Shown: positions 1 to 8,664, numbered from the stretch's first letter. The stretch: DNA of 64,000 bases from an uncultured Candidatus Melainabacteria bacterium (GCA_934754775.1 CAKVIM010000007.1:1-64000), one strand, 5' to 3'. Notes: generated by a model not told the origin, from the sequence alone. Program-made: numbers and translations.

Positions 1-737
1 TTCGGCGTAAAAATAATTTTCTTACCTTCATATTCGGATTGACGTGACTTTTGTTCAGCAAGTTTTTGCTCAAAAATTTCTGAATTTAGCCCGTATTTAT
101 TAATCGTGTTGACCAAATCAGAATTTGCGGTTTCCAAAATAGATGCCATAATCTGCTCTGTGCCCAAGATTTCATAACCGGCTGCAGAGAGTTTTGAAAC
201 TGCATTATCTAGCACTTCAGAAAGAGCTTCGCCTTCATAAACCGATTCAAAGCTATTCTTCTTAACATCCTCTTCCACGGCTTCCGGATGTTCAAGACGT
301 TTAATCTTTCTCTGCACAAGCTTTGTCAAAATATCTTTTGCATTATAAATATCAAAATCAAATTGAGCCAAAATATCTTGTACATGCGAAACTTTGTCTG
401 TTATTACGGAAAGAAACAAGTGTTCAAACAAAATATTCATATTTCCGGATTTGCTTGCCAAATCAAGAGTATGCTTAAGAATATCCTTAAAAGAGTGGCT
501 GAAAGCTATTGTATCAGATTTCTTCTCCGTCTGTTTAACGTATTTTTGGACCTGAATTTTTACAGCTTCAGACGTTACACCGTACATTCTGAACAGCTTT
601 AAAGATACGCCCTTCGCCTCTTCAACAAGAGCAAGCAAAAGATGTTCCGGCATAACTTCTTCGCTATGCATTTCTTTTGCCAAATTTTGGGCTTCACTTA
701 CAGCGTCTACCGCTCTTTCCGTAAAACGTTCAAACAA
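1..737 (-). CDS. clpC: Clp family AAA+ unfoldase (ClpC/ClpB type), N-terminal part, cut by window edge
   Basis: Hsp100 unfoldases of this type feed substrates to ClpP or disaggregate proteins. Only the N-terminal 245 codons are visible. The frame begins with TTG at 737 and reads LFERFTERAVDAVSEAQ, which matches the conserved ClpC start 'MFERFTERA'. The TTG lies 1 nt after the stop of the DUF1292 gene and has a GAGGAAG ribosome-binding site. Three Clp_N-like helical repeats can be read: about residues 1-70, 80-155 and 160-235. The usual number is two. The AAA+ modules lie outside the window, so ClpC versus ClpB cannot be settled; ClpC is favoured by the start motif. It is the last visible gene of a minus-strand operon that also carries an orphan ClpX-type zinc finger. 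Confidence 0.8.
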   Translation of the reverse strand, partial: MFERFTERAVDAVSEAQNLAKEMHSEEVMPEHLLLALVEEAKGVSLKLFRMYGVTSEAVKIQVQKYVKQTEKKSDTIAFSHSFKDILKHTLDLASKSGNMNILFEHLFLSVITDKVSHVQDILAQFDFDIYNAKDILTKLVQRKIKRLEHPEAVEEDVKKNSFESVYEGEALSEVLDNAVSKLSAAGYEILGTEQIMASILETANSDLVNTINKYGLNSEIFEQKLAEQKSRQSEYEGKKIIFTP

Positions 738-738
738 A

Positions 739-1014
739 TTATTCTTCCTCTTCTTCTTCGTCTTCAAGTGACTCAACATAAGCACAAACTCTATTGAATT
801 CGTCCTCATCATCTATGCTTTGGAAATAACCTTCTTCGTTTTCGTCTTCAACGTATTCCATAACGATAACTTCAGCTTCTTCATTACCTTCTTCATCAAA
901 TGGAAGCAACAAAGCATAAGTCTTATCTTCAAAGTCAATCACATCGTAAACTTCACATTTAGTCGTAACGCCATCTTCGTCGACTATTTCTACAAAATTT
1001 TGTTCTTCTGTCAT
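739..1014 (-). CDS. DUF1292 family acidic protein
   Basis: A 91-aa, very acidic protein ending in a run of glutamates. Family: DUF1292 (YrzB-like), function unknown, commonly next to ruvX in Firmicutes, as here. The conserved core 'VEIVDEDGVTTKCEVYDV' near the N-terminus and 'YALLLPFDEEG' after it support the call. Two in-frame ATGs exist, at 1020 and 1014. The GGGG ribosome-binding site is only about 2 nt from the first and about 8 nt from the second, so 1014 is chosen. The first would give a 4-nt ATGA overlap with ruvX. It sits between ruvX and clpC in one operon. Role unknown. Confidence 0.85.
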   Translation of the reverse strand: MTEEQNFVEIVDEDGVTTKCEVYDVIDFEDKTYALLLPFDEEGNEEAEVIVMEYVEDENEEGYFQSIDDEDEFNRVCAYVESLEDEEEEEE

Positions 1015-1016
1015 AA

Positions 1017-1415
1017 TCATTTCCCCAAATATTGTTCTAGTATCACACAGGCACTTTCGATATCTACAAGTCCCTTATTTTTGCGAAAATCAACTTTCCT
1101 TGAACGAAGCCTATTTTCAGCCTCTTCAGAAGTCAATCTTTCATCTTCTAATATTATATCAAAACCATCCAATTTTTGTGAAAAACTTATACAATCCTCT
1201 GCCTGAAAGCCGACAGAACCATCCATGTTAACGGGAACTCCCACCACAATTTTTTCTACACGGTTTTCACGAGCGATTTTTTTGATTTCTTCAATCGCCT
1301 TAATTTCAGGTTCTCTTGGCAGACAAACACAAGGTGTCGCAATTACTTGTAAATAATCGCTCAAAGCAACACCAATACGCTTTGTTCCAACATCCAGTGC
1401 CATAACCTTATGCAT
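1017..1415 (-). CDS. ruvX: RuvX/YqgF-type Holliday-junction resolvase-like protein
   Basis: A 132-aa RNase H-fold protein. The family is annotated as putative pre-16S rRNA nuclease or Holliday junction resolvase; which activity applies here is not visible. Diagnostic motifs are 'ALDVGTKRIGVALSD' at the N-terminus with the catalytic Asp, 'VVGVPVNMDGS' in the middle and 'DERLTSEEAE' near residue 95, and 'DIESACVILEQYL' at the C-terminus. The ATG at 1415 has AGGTGG about 7 nt upstream and is preferred to the TTG at 1421. The gene overlaps the end of the upstream helical-repeat gene by 8 nt, which implies translational coupling. Confidence 0.92.
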   Translation of the reverse strand: MHKVMALDVGTKRIGVALSDYLQVIATPCVCLPREPEIKAIEEIKKIARENRVEKIVVGVPVNMDGSVGFQAEDCISFSQKLDGFDIILEDERLTSEEAENRLRSRKVDFRKNKGLVDIESACVILEQYLGK

Positions 1416-3003
1416 TATCAACCCACCTTGCTTCTATGCTTGAAATTATCATATCAAGCTGAAGCAGTTTAAAATCATCAACTTGAGGCTGCATGCGTTT
1501 TTCAAAAATATTCGCAGCTTTACGCTGATTTTTCAGAATATAACGTTTTCCGACGTAATATTCGTAAATACTCTTTCTGATAATATTAGTCAAAAATGAA
1601 TAATTCGAGCCAAGAGAGTAGAACAATTCAGCTGTCGCTTTATCACCCTTTAAAAGTCTTAAATAAGCTGCAGTATTAAACGTTACAAGCTTATATGCAA
1701 GCTCTTTAGCGGTGTAAATTTCATCATAATGATCGGCAATAAATTTATCCAAATCCACATCAAAATTATTTGACTTGAACTCCAACGACAATTTGTCTAT
1801 AAAATTCTTAAATTCTTCAGAAGTTATCTCATCAAAAAACCAATTTTGAACATAATCAGACAAGCAAAGTTTATCTATATCTTTTTGATTAAGCTCTCTT
1901 TTTTCAAGTTTTATTTCCGGCTTTTCAGCCTCAACATCAAGCAAAATGCTTTCCCAACAAGTATATTCGTAAGGGATAGGTTCGTCATTCAAATAAGAAC
2001 TCTCTTCCGCTTGATTAATCAAGTATTTTGCAACACTTGCAGGAATCTCATATTTTTCCTGATAGTTATAAAATTTGTCAACAATTTTCACGAAATCACG
2101 TTCATACATTGAATTAAAGCCAAACGCATCAAGAATACCATAGCGTGGATTAATTACCATTGCTAAGAATTGGAGCGATTTATCAGCCCTTATTCTTGAA
2201 AAAATTATCGCCGTATTACCGTGTCCGTCTGGGAATGAAATGTACGTTTTATAAGGCTTTGACTCCTTCAAAATACCTTCATAGAATTCTTTTGTATTAT
2301 CAAATCTTATCCCGGCCATTTTGAGCTCAGAAATTGCTTTATTAATACGAGCTTTCATCTCCTCATTTGCATGCTCCATTGCATGATTCAAAGCATGGTA
2401 AGCAAGTTGAGATTTTGAACGACCCAAGATTTCTAAAGCTACGACACCAACTTCTGAATTCATATAGTGAATAAAAACAGGTATAAGTATATTAGCCAAT
2501 GCATCGTAGGCATAATCTTCTTCCAATGATTTAATCAGCAAAATTTTATCTGAATCCGCTATCGCATTCAAAAAGTCCATGAAATCAATTTGTGCCTCTG
2601 GATTCATTATCGCAGTTTCCAAAAGCTGCTTTGTTTCTTTGTTAATAAGCTCATTAAATTGTTCAAAATAACCGCTAATTACGTCATAGTCAATCTGGTT
2701 GCCCAAATCCTTAAGCATATTAAAAGCAACCATCTTAACATGGTCAGCATACTCAGGAGATTTAATTACATTCCAAAGCTCGTCGTTCAAAGTATCCTTA
2801 TCAATAAGTTCGGTAAGCAACCAGCAAATCAATAAAGCTCGCTGTTCTGAAGCATGCACAAGTTCCCTTACAAGGACTTCTAAAACAGTCTTTTTATCCT
2901 CAATATTCTTCAAATCGGTTAATAATGAAGCGTCAGGCTTACTCGAAGTTGTCAAAGCCGTTAAAGTTGCCAATATTTCTGCTTTTATCTGAATCTTATT
3001 CAT
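1408..3003 (-). CDS. Hypothetical helical-repeat (HEAT-like) protein
   Basis: 531 aa, not recognised as a named family. The N-terminal 230 residues are a chain of amphipathic helix pairs, for example 'VGVVALEILGRSKSQLAYHALNHAM', as in HEAT/ARM scaffolds. A middle segment near residues 240-330 looks alpha/beta ('YISFPDGHGNTAIIFSRIRAD'). The C-terminus is helical again. No signal peptide or membrane segment, so cytoplasmic. Start chosen at ATG 3003 because AGAGG lies 8 nt upstream; an earlier in-frame start at 3027 would overlap the previous gene. It lies between the zinc-finger gene and ruvX in the same operon. A binding or adaptor role is only a guess. Confidence 0.75.
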   Translation of the reverse strand: MNKIQIKAEILATLTALTTSSKPDASLLTDLKNIEDKKTVLEVLVRELVHASEQRALLICWLLTELIDKDTLNDELWNVIKSPEYADHVKMVAFNMLKDLGNQIDYDVISGYFEQFNELINKETKQLLETAIMNPEAQIDFMDFLNAIADSDKILLIKSLEEDYAYDALANILIPVFIHYMNSEVGVVALEILGRSKSQLAYHALNHAMEHANEEMKARINKAISELKMAGIRFDNTKEFYEGILKESKPYKTYISFPDGHGNTAIIFSRIRADKSLQFLAMVINPRYGILDAFGFNSMYERDFVKIVDKFYNYQEKYEIPASVAKYLINQAEESSYLNDEPIPYEYTCWESILLDVEAEKPEIKLEKRELNQKDIDKLCLSDYVQNWFFDEITSEEFKNFIDKLSLEFKSNNFDVDLDKFIADHYDEIYTAKELAYKLVTFNTAAYLRLLKGDKATAELFYSLGSNYSFLTNIIRKSIYEYYVGKRYILKNQRKAANIFEKRMQPQVDDFKLLQLDMIISSIEARWVDNA

Positions 3004-3013
3004 CGCTACCTCT

Positions 3014-3301
3014 CTACTTCTTATCACCCCAGAATGCGTCCAAAATTTGTTGAGCTTCCTCTGTTACCATTCTATCTTTAAGAATCAAATACTGTACCGC
3101 AATCATTGTACATTCAGAGCAAATGTTAACTCCGGGACCCTTTACCATTTTTATGACTTCATTTTCTCCACGTCCACAGAAGCTGCAACGCAAATGTTCG
3201 CCATCAGCTAAATTCGCTGCCGCCATCTTTCTAACTCTTCTGCCGGTTGATTTTCTTCCGGACTTGTTCCCCTCAAATTTTAGAACTTTTTCAGAAGTCA
3301 T
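3014..3301 (-). CDS. Stand-alone ClpX-type zinc-binding domain protein
   Basis: 95 aa. A basic N-terminus (about residues 10-30, 'GRKSTGRRVRKM') is followed by a C4 zinc finger of the ClpX N-terminal type: 'CSFCGRGENEVIKMV' then 'VNICSECTMIAVQYL'. In ClpX this domain dimerises and binds substrates and adaptors, but here no AAA+ module follows: the frame stops about 25 residues later. The ATG at 3301 has GGAGA about 10 nt upstream and is preferred to the TTG at 3307, which would be only about 4 nt from it. It is in an operon with a Clp unfoldase, so an adaptor role is plausible inference, comparable in idea to McsA. Confidence 0.85.
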   Translation of the reverse strand: MTSEKVLKFEGNKSGRKSTGRRVRKMAAANLADGEHLRCSFCGRGENEVIKMVKGPGVNICSECTMIAVQYLILKDRMVTEEAQQILDAFWGDKK

Positions 3302-3355
3302 AATCAAACTCTCCTTATCAAATAATTCTACATTAAAAAAGCGATTATCGCAATT

Positions 3356-4195
3356 TTACAAAGCTTCAAGAGCAGCAATTTTCATAACCTTAAAATCAGG
3401 GATTTCACCCGTCCAGATTTCAATTGCTCTTTGTGCTTGATAAATAAGCATGTCTAAGCCGCCAATTGTTTTTAGCCCACGTTTTTGAGCTTCTTGTATC
3501 AAAACTGTTTTCACAGGATTGTAAACGATATCGTAAACAATCGTATCAGGAGAAAGCTTATCCAAATCCGCTCTTTCTAAAGGCATTTGATCCGCCATAA
3601 ATCCTTTCATTCCAATTGGAGTCGCATTAACAACAATCGCAGAATCAGCTAAGCTTCTTATATTCTGTATTTGATAAACATTAAAATCTATTTTAGGAAA
3701 CTTTGCCCTAACGTAGTCCAAAGTTTGGCGAGAGTTAATAATATTTCTCGTATAAAAATCAATTTCCTTAACACCACGCTCTGCAAGTCCAACTACAGCT
3801 GCCCTTGAAGCTCCACCCGTACCAAGAACACTGGCCCTTTTATCTGTTAAATCAACACTTTCAGGGATTGCTGTCTTAAAGCCGTAAATATCAGTATTAT
3901 AGCCGTAAAAAGAGCGGTCTTCTCGTACTTTAACCGTATTTACACAGCCGGCAATATTTGCATAATCATCAATATCCTCTAGAAATAATGACATCGGGAC
4001 TTTTAGCGGTATTGTCACATTAAAACCATCATAACCGTTTGCTTTTATGTATTTAATTCTATTAATCAAATCCTCAGGCGGCGTTTCCATAACATCATAA
4101 GAGCCTTCTACACCAATACTCTCAAGCCCCGCCTTTTGAATTACTGCAGAAATTGAATGTCCTAAAGGATAGCCGATTATTCCCAGTTTGTACAT
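3356..4195 (-). CDS. aroE: Shikimate dehydrogenase
   Basis: NADP-dependent reduction of 3-dehydroshikimate to shikimate in aromatic amino-acid synthesis, cytoplasmic. 279 aa, normal for the family. Substrate site: 'YPLGHSIS' near residue 9 and 'NVTIPLK' near residue 60, whose Lys is catalytic. 'YNTD' near residue 99 supplies the catalytic Asp. The Rossmann glycine motif is 'VLGTGGASRAA' near residue 124. 'NATPIGM' and 'GLDMLIYQAQ' towards the end are also family marks. First gene of the minus-strand operon that runs to clpC; about 54 nt separate it from the zinc-finger gene. Confidence 0.95.
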   Translation of the reverse strand: MYKLGIIGYPLGHSISAVIQKAGLESIGVEGSYDVMETPPEDLINRIKYIKANGYDGFNVTIPLKVPMSLFLEDIDDYANIAGCVNTVKVREDRSFYGYNTDIYGFKTAIPESVDLTDKRASVLGTGGASRAAVVGLAERGVKEIDFYTRNIINSRQTLDYVRAKFPKIDFNVYQIQNIRSLADSAIVVNATPIGMKGFMADQMPLERADLDKLSPDTIVYDIVYNPVKTVLIQEAQKRGLKTIGGLDMLIYQAQRAIEIWTGEIPDFKVMKIAALEAL

Positions 4196-4223
4196 AAAAT
4201 TCTCCCTAATATTGATTGTTTTT

Positions 4224-4260
4224 ATTATACAATAAAAATCCGCTCTTCACCAATTGTTAC
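4224..4260 (-). promoter_or_regulatory. Candidate promoter of the aroE-clpC operon
   Basis: On the minus strand a perfect TATAAT (4229-4224) stands 18 nt downstream of a weak -35, TTGGTG. A GTAACAATTG sequence, half of the TTGTWACAA palindrome found at other promoters in this window, lies just upstream (about 4251-4260). Inferred from sequence only. Confidence 0.4.
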
Positions 4261-4265
4261 AGATA

Positions 4266-4302
4266 ATAAAAACGGGCTGATAAAATCAGCCCGTTTTTAT
4301 TA
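4266..4302 (-). terminator. Rho-independent terminator after pilT
   Basis: Perfect 11-bp hairpin, AACGGGCTGAT / ATCAGCCCGTT with a 3-nt loop (4271-4295), flanked by A-runs and T-runs on both sides. It follows the pilT stop on the minus strand and separates pilT from the aroE promoter. Confidence 0.88.
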
Positions 4303-4317
4303 TCTACTAATCTTAAT

Positions 4318-5388
4318 TTAAGAGTTTTGCAATCCTCTCTTGAACTCTTCCGGACGACTTGAACGAGCAAGTGCATCTTCGAGTGTAACTTTCTTTTTCA
4401 TATACAAATCTCTCAATGCCATTTCCAGAGTTTGCATACCGAAACCTGAGTTTGTTTGCATAGTTGAATAGATTTGAGCAGCTTTAGCTTCTCTAATCAA
4501 GTTTGCAATCGCAGGAATTACCAACATAACCTCTTGAGCCATTACACGACCCTGTTTTGTTCCGTCTGCTTGCAACATAGGCAACAAAGTTTGTGAAAAT
4601 ACAGCAACAAGTGAGTTAGAAAGCTGTACACGAACCTGTTGTTGTTGACCTTCCGGAAATACGTCGATGATACGGTCAATTGTTTGTGATGCTGATGAAG
4701 TATGCAAAGTACCGAATACTAAGTGACCGGTTTCAGCTGCAGTCAATGCTAATCTAATCGTATCCAAGTCACGCATTTCACCTACAAGAATGATGTCCGG
4801 ATCTTCACGAAGTGCGGATTTTAAAGCATTAGCAAAACTTCTGGTATCTTGTCCCAACTCTCTTTGGTGAATGATAGAACGCTTTGACGGGTGAATAAAT
4901 TCGATAGGGTCCTCAATCGTTAAAATATGTTCAGAACGAGTTTCGTTAATATAATTAATCATTGCTGCCAATGTAGTTGATTTACCGGAACCTGTTGGAC
5001 CTGTTACGAGAACCAATCCACGTGGCTTTTCTGCAATTTTTCTAACTGTATCTGAAAGACCTAATTCCTTAAACGAAGGCACTTGAGATGCAATTACACG
5101 GAAAGCTGCCGCATAATTACCTCTGTCTTTATATATATTTACCCTGAAACGGCTAAGTCCTTGAATACCGTATGAGAAGTCAAGTTCCCAGTCTTGTTCA
5201 AGTTTACGTCGTTGTTCCTTATTCAACATAGGGAAAAGAAGTAATTCAACTTCTTCCGGTTTAAGTGCAGGTACATCCATTCTCTGCAAATTACCATCAA
5301 TACGAACAACCGGTGGTAAGCCAGCTGATATATGTAAGTCGGAACCTCTTTGTTTTACAACAACTTCCAAATATTTTTCTATAAGCAT
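4318..5388 (-). CDS. pilT: Type IV pilus retraction ATPase PilT
   Basis: Cytoplasmic hexameric ATPase that powers pilus retraction and twitching. 356 aa, the usual length. N-terminal PAS-like domain with 'GSDLHISAG' near residue 15. Walker A 'GPTGSGKST' near residue 130, the Asp box 'ILTIEDPIEF', Walker B 'DPDIILVGEMRD', and the His box 'TGHLVFGTLHT'. The 'AIANLIRE' segment near residue 288 matches the AIRNLIRE motif required for retraction, with Ala in place of Arg. A PilB/PilC neighbour is not in the window, so the pilus genes must be elsewhere. Its own terminator follows. Confidence 0.93.
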   Translation of the reverse strand: MLIEKYLEVVVKQRGSDLHISAGLPPVVRIDGNLQRMDVPALKPEEVELLLFPMLNKEQRRKLEQDWELDFSYGIQGLSRFRVNIYKDRGNYAAAFRVIASQVPSFKELGLSDTVRKIAEKPRGLVLVTGPTGSGKSTTLAAMINYINETRSEHILTIEDPIEFIHPSKRSIIHQRELGQDTRSFANALKSALREDPDIILVGEMRDLDTIRLALTAAETGHLVFGTLHTSSASQTIDRIIDVFPEGQQQQVRVQLSNSLVAVFSQTLLPMLQADGTKQGRVMAQEVMLVIPAIANLIREAKAAQIYSTMQTNSGFGMQTLEMALRDLYMKKKVTLEDALARSSRPEEFKRGLQNS

Positions 5389-5443
5389 TAAAAAGCCCTC
5401 ATGTTCATCACAAAATATATCATAAAATCAAACCTTTGTAAAC

Positions 5444-6808
5444 TTAGTTTGACAAATACTCGTTAATCGCTTTCGCAGCTTTTTTACCGGCACCCATTGC
5501 ATTGATTGCATTTGAAGCACCAACAGGAGCCACATCACCACCGGCAAAAATAGCAGGAATTGATGTTTCTCTTGTGTCAGGATTTACTGTAAAGTATCCC
5601 TTCTTATCTACTTCAAAATCAAAGCCGTCTAGATGTGCAGATTTCTGAATAATCGGGTTTGGACCTGTGCCTAGAGCAACAATTACGGTATCAACATCCA
5701 AGTCGGTGAAACGTCCTGTACCTACAGGCCTGCATCTGCCGGATTCATCAGGTTCACCAAGCTCCATAACCTCAAATCTCATACCTGCGACATAACCGTC
5801 TTTTTCAAGGATTTCTGTCGGAGCGTGTAAAAATTGAAAAATAACACCCTCTTCTTTTGCGTGTCTTATTTCTTCCAATCTGGCAGGAAGTTCAGCCTCT
5901 GTTCTTCTATAAACAATGTAAACTTTTTCGAACCCGACTCTCACAGCAGTTCTTGCTGCATCCATAGCAACGTTACCGCCACCAATCACGGCCACTGATT
6001 TACCGACTTTTAACGGAGTAATTGCATCCTCTTCGTTTGCGTGCATCAAATTTACACGAGTCAAAAATTCGTTTGCTGAAAATACACCGTTCAGATTTTC
6101 ACCTTTAATATTAAGCATTTTAGGAAGCCCTGCTCCTGAGCAAATAAAGATTGCGTCATATCCGTCTTCCTGAAGCTGTTTAAGCGTAATAGATTTGCCG
6201 ACAACAACGTCTTTAACGAATTTTACGCCCATTTTTTTAAGAGCTTCTATTTCTCTATCCAGAACAGTTCGAGGAAGTCTAAACGGTGGAATACCGTATC
6301 TTAAAACACCGCCAAATGCATGAAGGGCTTCAAATATAGTAACTTCGTGACCAGCTTTTCTTAAATCGCAAGCAGCAGTCATGCCGGCACAACCGGAACC
6401 GATTATCGCAACTTTTTTACCGGATGAAATAATTTCAGGTTCTGCAGGAGTTGTATTATCACCAACATATCTTTCCAACGCACCAATTGCGACAGCTTCG
6501 CCTTTTATACCTAAAATACAATTACCTTCGCATTGTCTTTCTTGAGGACAAACTCTACCGCAAACAGAAGGAAGCATACTGGTTTGTCTAATGATTTCAC
6601 CAGCTTTTTCTAAATTATCTTCCTTTAGAGCTTTAATAAAATCCGGAATCTGGATATTTACAGGACATCCTTTCACACATCTTGGATTTTTACAGCTTAA
6701 GCATCTGTGTGATTCTTCTTTAACCTGTTCAGCAGTAAGATTTTCTTCTACAGGAAGAAAATTATGTCTGCGTTCCATTTTATCCTGTTCGTGCGGTCTT
6801 TGTCTCAT
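5444..6808 (-). CDS. gltA: NADPH-dependent glutamate synthase small-subunit-type oxidoreductase
   Basis: 454 aa FAD/NAD(P)-binding protein of the GltD/GltA/NfnB-like family. The N-terminus has a double 4Fe-4S ligand set: 'CLSCKNPRCVKGCPV' near residue 36 and 'CGRVCPQERQCEGNC' near residue 83. The FAD Rossmann motif 'VAIIGSGCAGMTAACDLRKAGH' region lies near residue 134 and the NAD(P) motif 'VAVIGGGNVAMDAARTA' near residue 270. A C-terminal 'AIFAGGDVAPVGASNAINAMGAGKKAA' region closes the FAD site. No large glutamate synthase subunit and no NfnA partner is adjacent, so the electron acceptor and true reaction are uncertain. Confidence 0.85.
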   Translation of the reverse strand: MRQRPHEQDKMERRHNFLPVEENLTAEQVKEESHRCLSCKNPRCVKGCPVNIQIPDFIKALKEDNLEKAGEIIRQTSMLPSVCGRVCPQERQCEGNCILGIKGEAVAIGALERYVGDNTTPAEPEIISSGKKVAIIGSGCAGMTAACDLRKAGHEVTIFEALHAFGGVLRYGIPPFRLPRTVLDREIEALKKMGVKFVKDVVVGKSITLKQLQEDGYDAIFICSGAGLPKMLNIKGENLNGVFSANEFLTRVNLMHANEEDAITPLKVGKSVAVIGGGNVAMDAARTAVRVGFEKVYIVYRRTEAELPARLEEIRHAKEEGVIFQFLHAPTEILEKDGYVAGMRFEVMELGEPDESGRCRPVGTGRFTDLDVDTVIVALGTGPNPIIQKSAHLDGFDFEVDKKGYFTVNPDTRETSIPAIFAGGDVAPVGASNAINAMGAGKKAAKAINEYLSN

Positions 6809-6875
6809 ATATAACTCTCCTTCAAGTAAACTCTTTTTAATAATATTCTACATCAAAAATACAGACTTAAAGCAA

Positions 6876-8087
6876 CTAGTCCTCGATTTGTTCGAGCGAA
6901 GCCTGCAAATTTTTCAAAATATTTTCCACGGAATCTTTGTTCAACAGAGTTGACTGAACCGCAGCATTAACAAGAGTATTAATTTCTTTTTGTCCTCGAC
7001 GTTGCCTTAGTTGAGGGGTGATTTTTACAATCTGTTTTGCACTTATAGAACGAGCTTTAGCTTCTAGCGTAGTATTATCATTATAAAAGCTATCACTGAG
7101 TGCAACCGAATTAGTCGCAATGACATTCGTCATCTTAGCAAGTTCAAGTTGATTTTTTGCATTCGTTAAATACAGACAGAAATCCAATGCTTCTTTTTTG
7201 TGTTTTGCTCTTAGAGGAATAACAAAGTTCATCACTGAAAAATCATTTTGACCGACAGGTCCTTTTATCTGTTCTGTTACATCAGTTTGTTCATAAACAG
7301 ACGGTGCATTTTCTTTAATCATAGTCAGAAAATTAGCTCCACCCTGGAAGAAAACAATTTTACCAGCCATATACTGTTCCAAAGCTTCTCTATGCGTAAA
7401 CGTAATACTTTCAGCAGGTATTAGTTCTTGTTGATAAAGAGTTTTGAACATATCAAAAACTTTTTGTGCCTTAGGATAATCTTCCGCTTCAGAAATCCCA
7501 TACTTATTCAAAATTTTTACCATAGTATCGTTTTCGGTTATTGTAGGCAAGAATGCATAAGCACCCGTATTTTGTTTTACCTTCTCAGAAATCGCAGCAA
7601 GTTCCTTATAAGTTTTTGGAAGTCTAATTATGCCGGATTTTTGAAACAAGTCTTTATTATATATAGTAACCGCACTTGTCGCATACCAAGGAATAGAATA
7701 AAGTTTATCATTATATTTTAAAGCCTTGATTATCTCTGGATTGAAATTTAAAACAGCTTCTTCATCAATCTCTTCCAACGTACCTTTTTGTGCCAAAAGA
7801 GCGGAAAAATCAGGGTTTAAATTTATTAAATCCGGCGGATTATCAGTCATAACTGCTGCCAAAGTTCGTTTTTCACCTTCAGAAAACGGAACATCGACCC
7901 ATTTAATCTGAACATTTGGATGCTTTTCTTCGTATGAACGAATTATCTTGTACATATAATCCGAATAATCGCCCATCTGCAAAGTCCAAAGAGTTACAAC
8001 CTTTTGCTCATTATCTTTTCTAATTGAGCAGGCAGTTAAGCCCAAGATTGACAATGTTACGATTAGTAATGCAAAAAATTTTTTCAT
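6876..8087 (-). CDS. ABC transporter solute-binding lipoprotein (family 1, sugar type)
   Basis: 403 aa. Signal peptide with lipobox 'LGLTAC' ending at Cys20, so a lipid-anchored envelope protein. The mature part has the family-1 solute-binding pattern: 'VVTLWTLQMGDY', 'YEEKHPNVQIKWVDVPF', 'PPDLINLNPDF', 'YSIPWYATSAVTIYNKDLF' and 'MAGKIVFFQGG'. These proteins deliver sugars or glycerol-phosphate-like solutes to an ABC importer. No permease or ATPase gene is adjacent, so it is an orphan that shares a transporter encoded elsewhere. Substrate not predictable. Confidence 0.88.
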   Translation of the reverse strand: MKKFFALLIVTLSILGLTACSIRKDNEQKVVTLWTLQMGDYSDYMYKIIRSYEEKHPNVQIKWVDVPFSEGEKRTLAAVMTDNPPDLINLNPDFSALLAQKGTLEEIDEEAVLNFNPEIIKALKYNDKLYSIPWYATSAVTIYNKDLFQKSGIIRLPKTYKELAAISEKVKQNTGAYAFLPTITENDTMVKILNKYGISEAEDYPKAQKVFDMFKTLYQQELIPAESITFTHREALEQYMAGKIVFFQGGANFLTMIKENAPSVYEQTDVTEQIKGPVGQNDFSVMNFVIPLRAKHKKEALDFCLYLTNAKNQLELAKMTNVIATNSVALSDSFYNDNTTLEAKARSISAKQIVKITPQLRQRRGQKEINTLVNAAVQSTLLNKDSVENILKNLQASLEQIED

Positions 8088-8111
8088 TGTATAAACACCT
8101 CGCCCTAGCCC

Positions 8112-8124
8112 CTCCTATTAGGAG
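8112..8124. repeat. Isolated copy of the dispersed CTCC..GGAG palindrome
   Basis: CTCCTATTAGGAG, within a longer CCTCGCCCTAGCCCC context, between two minus-strand genes. The same motif core recurs in the repeat clusters near 25.0, 26.5 and 28.5 kb. Confidence 0.6.
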
Positions 8125-8143
8125 AGAAAATGACCAAAACTTG

Positions 8144-8545
8144 TTAACTTTTAATCTCCGTATTTAGATTCAAATCAATATACTTGAACGTATTCAAGAT
8201 AATCCCCGGCGGGAAATTATAAACATTATTGCAAGGCGTAATCTTTAATATTGAGTTTAAATTATCAACACCTGCAATCGTAGCCAAATATTTGTTTCTG
8301 TTAACCGTAAATATTACATACCCGTTTGAAGTTTGAACTTCATCTATCAAAAATCTGTTTGCAGACAAAGACGCCAATGTCAAATAGAAAAGCTTTTCCT
8401 TGTTCACGGCAAAAATCTTTGTACAATTTGAGAACATAATATTCTGAGCTATAGTAGGAGATTGTGGCGTATAAACAGCCGGCTGCTCAGCTGCAAACGC
8501 ACAAGATAACATTAATAAACTCAAAATTACTACCGTTTTTTTCAT
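8144..8545 (-). CDS. Small exported hypothetical protein
   Basis: 133 aa. A clear Sec signal peptide ends at about residue 19 ('MLSCAFA|AEQ'). The mature 114 residues carry two Cys and no further membrane segment, so it is probably periplasmic or surface-exposed. No family recognised. It lies 56 nt upstream of the solute-binding lipoprotein on the same strand and may be cotranscribed with it. No function can be assigned. Confidence 0.7.
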   Translation of the reverse strand: MKKTVVILSLLMLSCAFAAEQPAVYTPQSPTIAQNIMFSNCTKIFAVNKEKLFYLTLASLSANRFLIDEVQTSNGYVIFTVNRNKYLATIAGVDNLNSILKITPCNNVYNFPPGIILNTFKYIDLNLNTEIKS

Positions 8546-8635
8546 AGTTCTCCCTTTTTAAAATCAGTTTAGCATAATTAAAATATTGATAACTCATACA
8601 TTAACAGGATTAATTATTGCTAAATTTCTTAACAT

Positions 8636-8664
8636 TTGGCGTTTTGAGGGTAATGTGATATAAT
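8636..8664 (+). promoter_or_regulatory. Candidate sigma-70-type promoter of the helicase operon
   Basis: Perfect TATAAT at 8659-8664 with a partial -35, TTGGCG, 17 nt upstream (8636-8641). The start codon at 8706 follows a GGAG at 8693-8696. The region 8546-8705 between the divergent genes shows no other feature. Confidence 0.5.

Noticed and set aside
288..602. 104-aa plus-strand frame
   Set aside because: Antisense to the Clp N-domain coding frame, which matches a known family.
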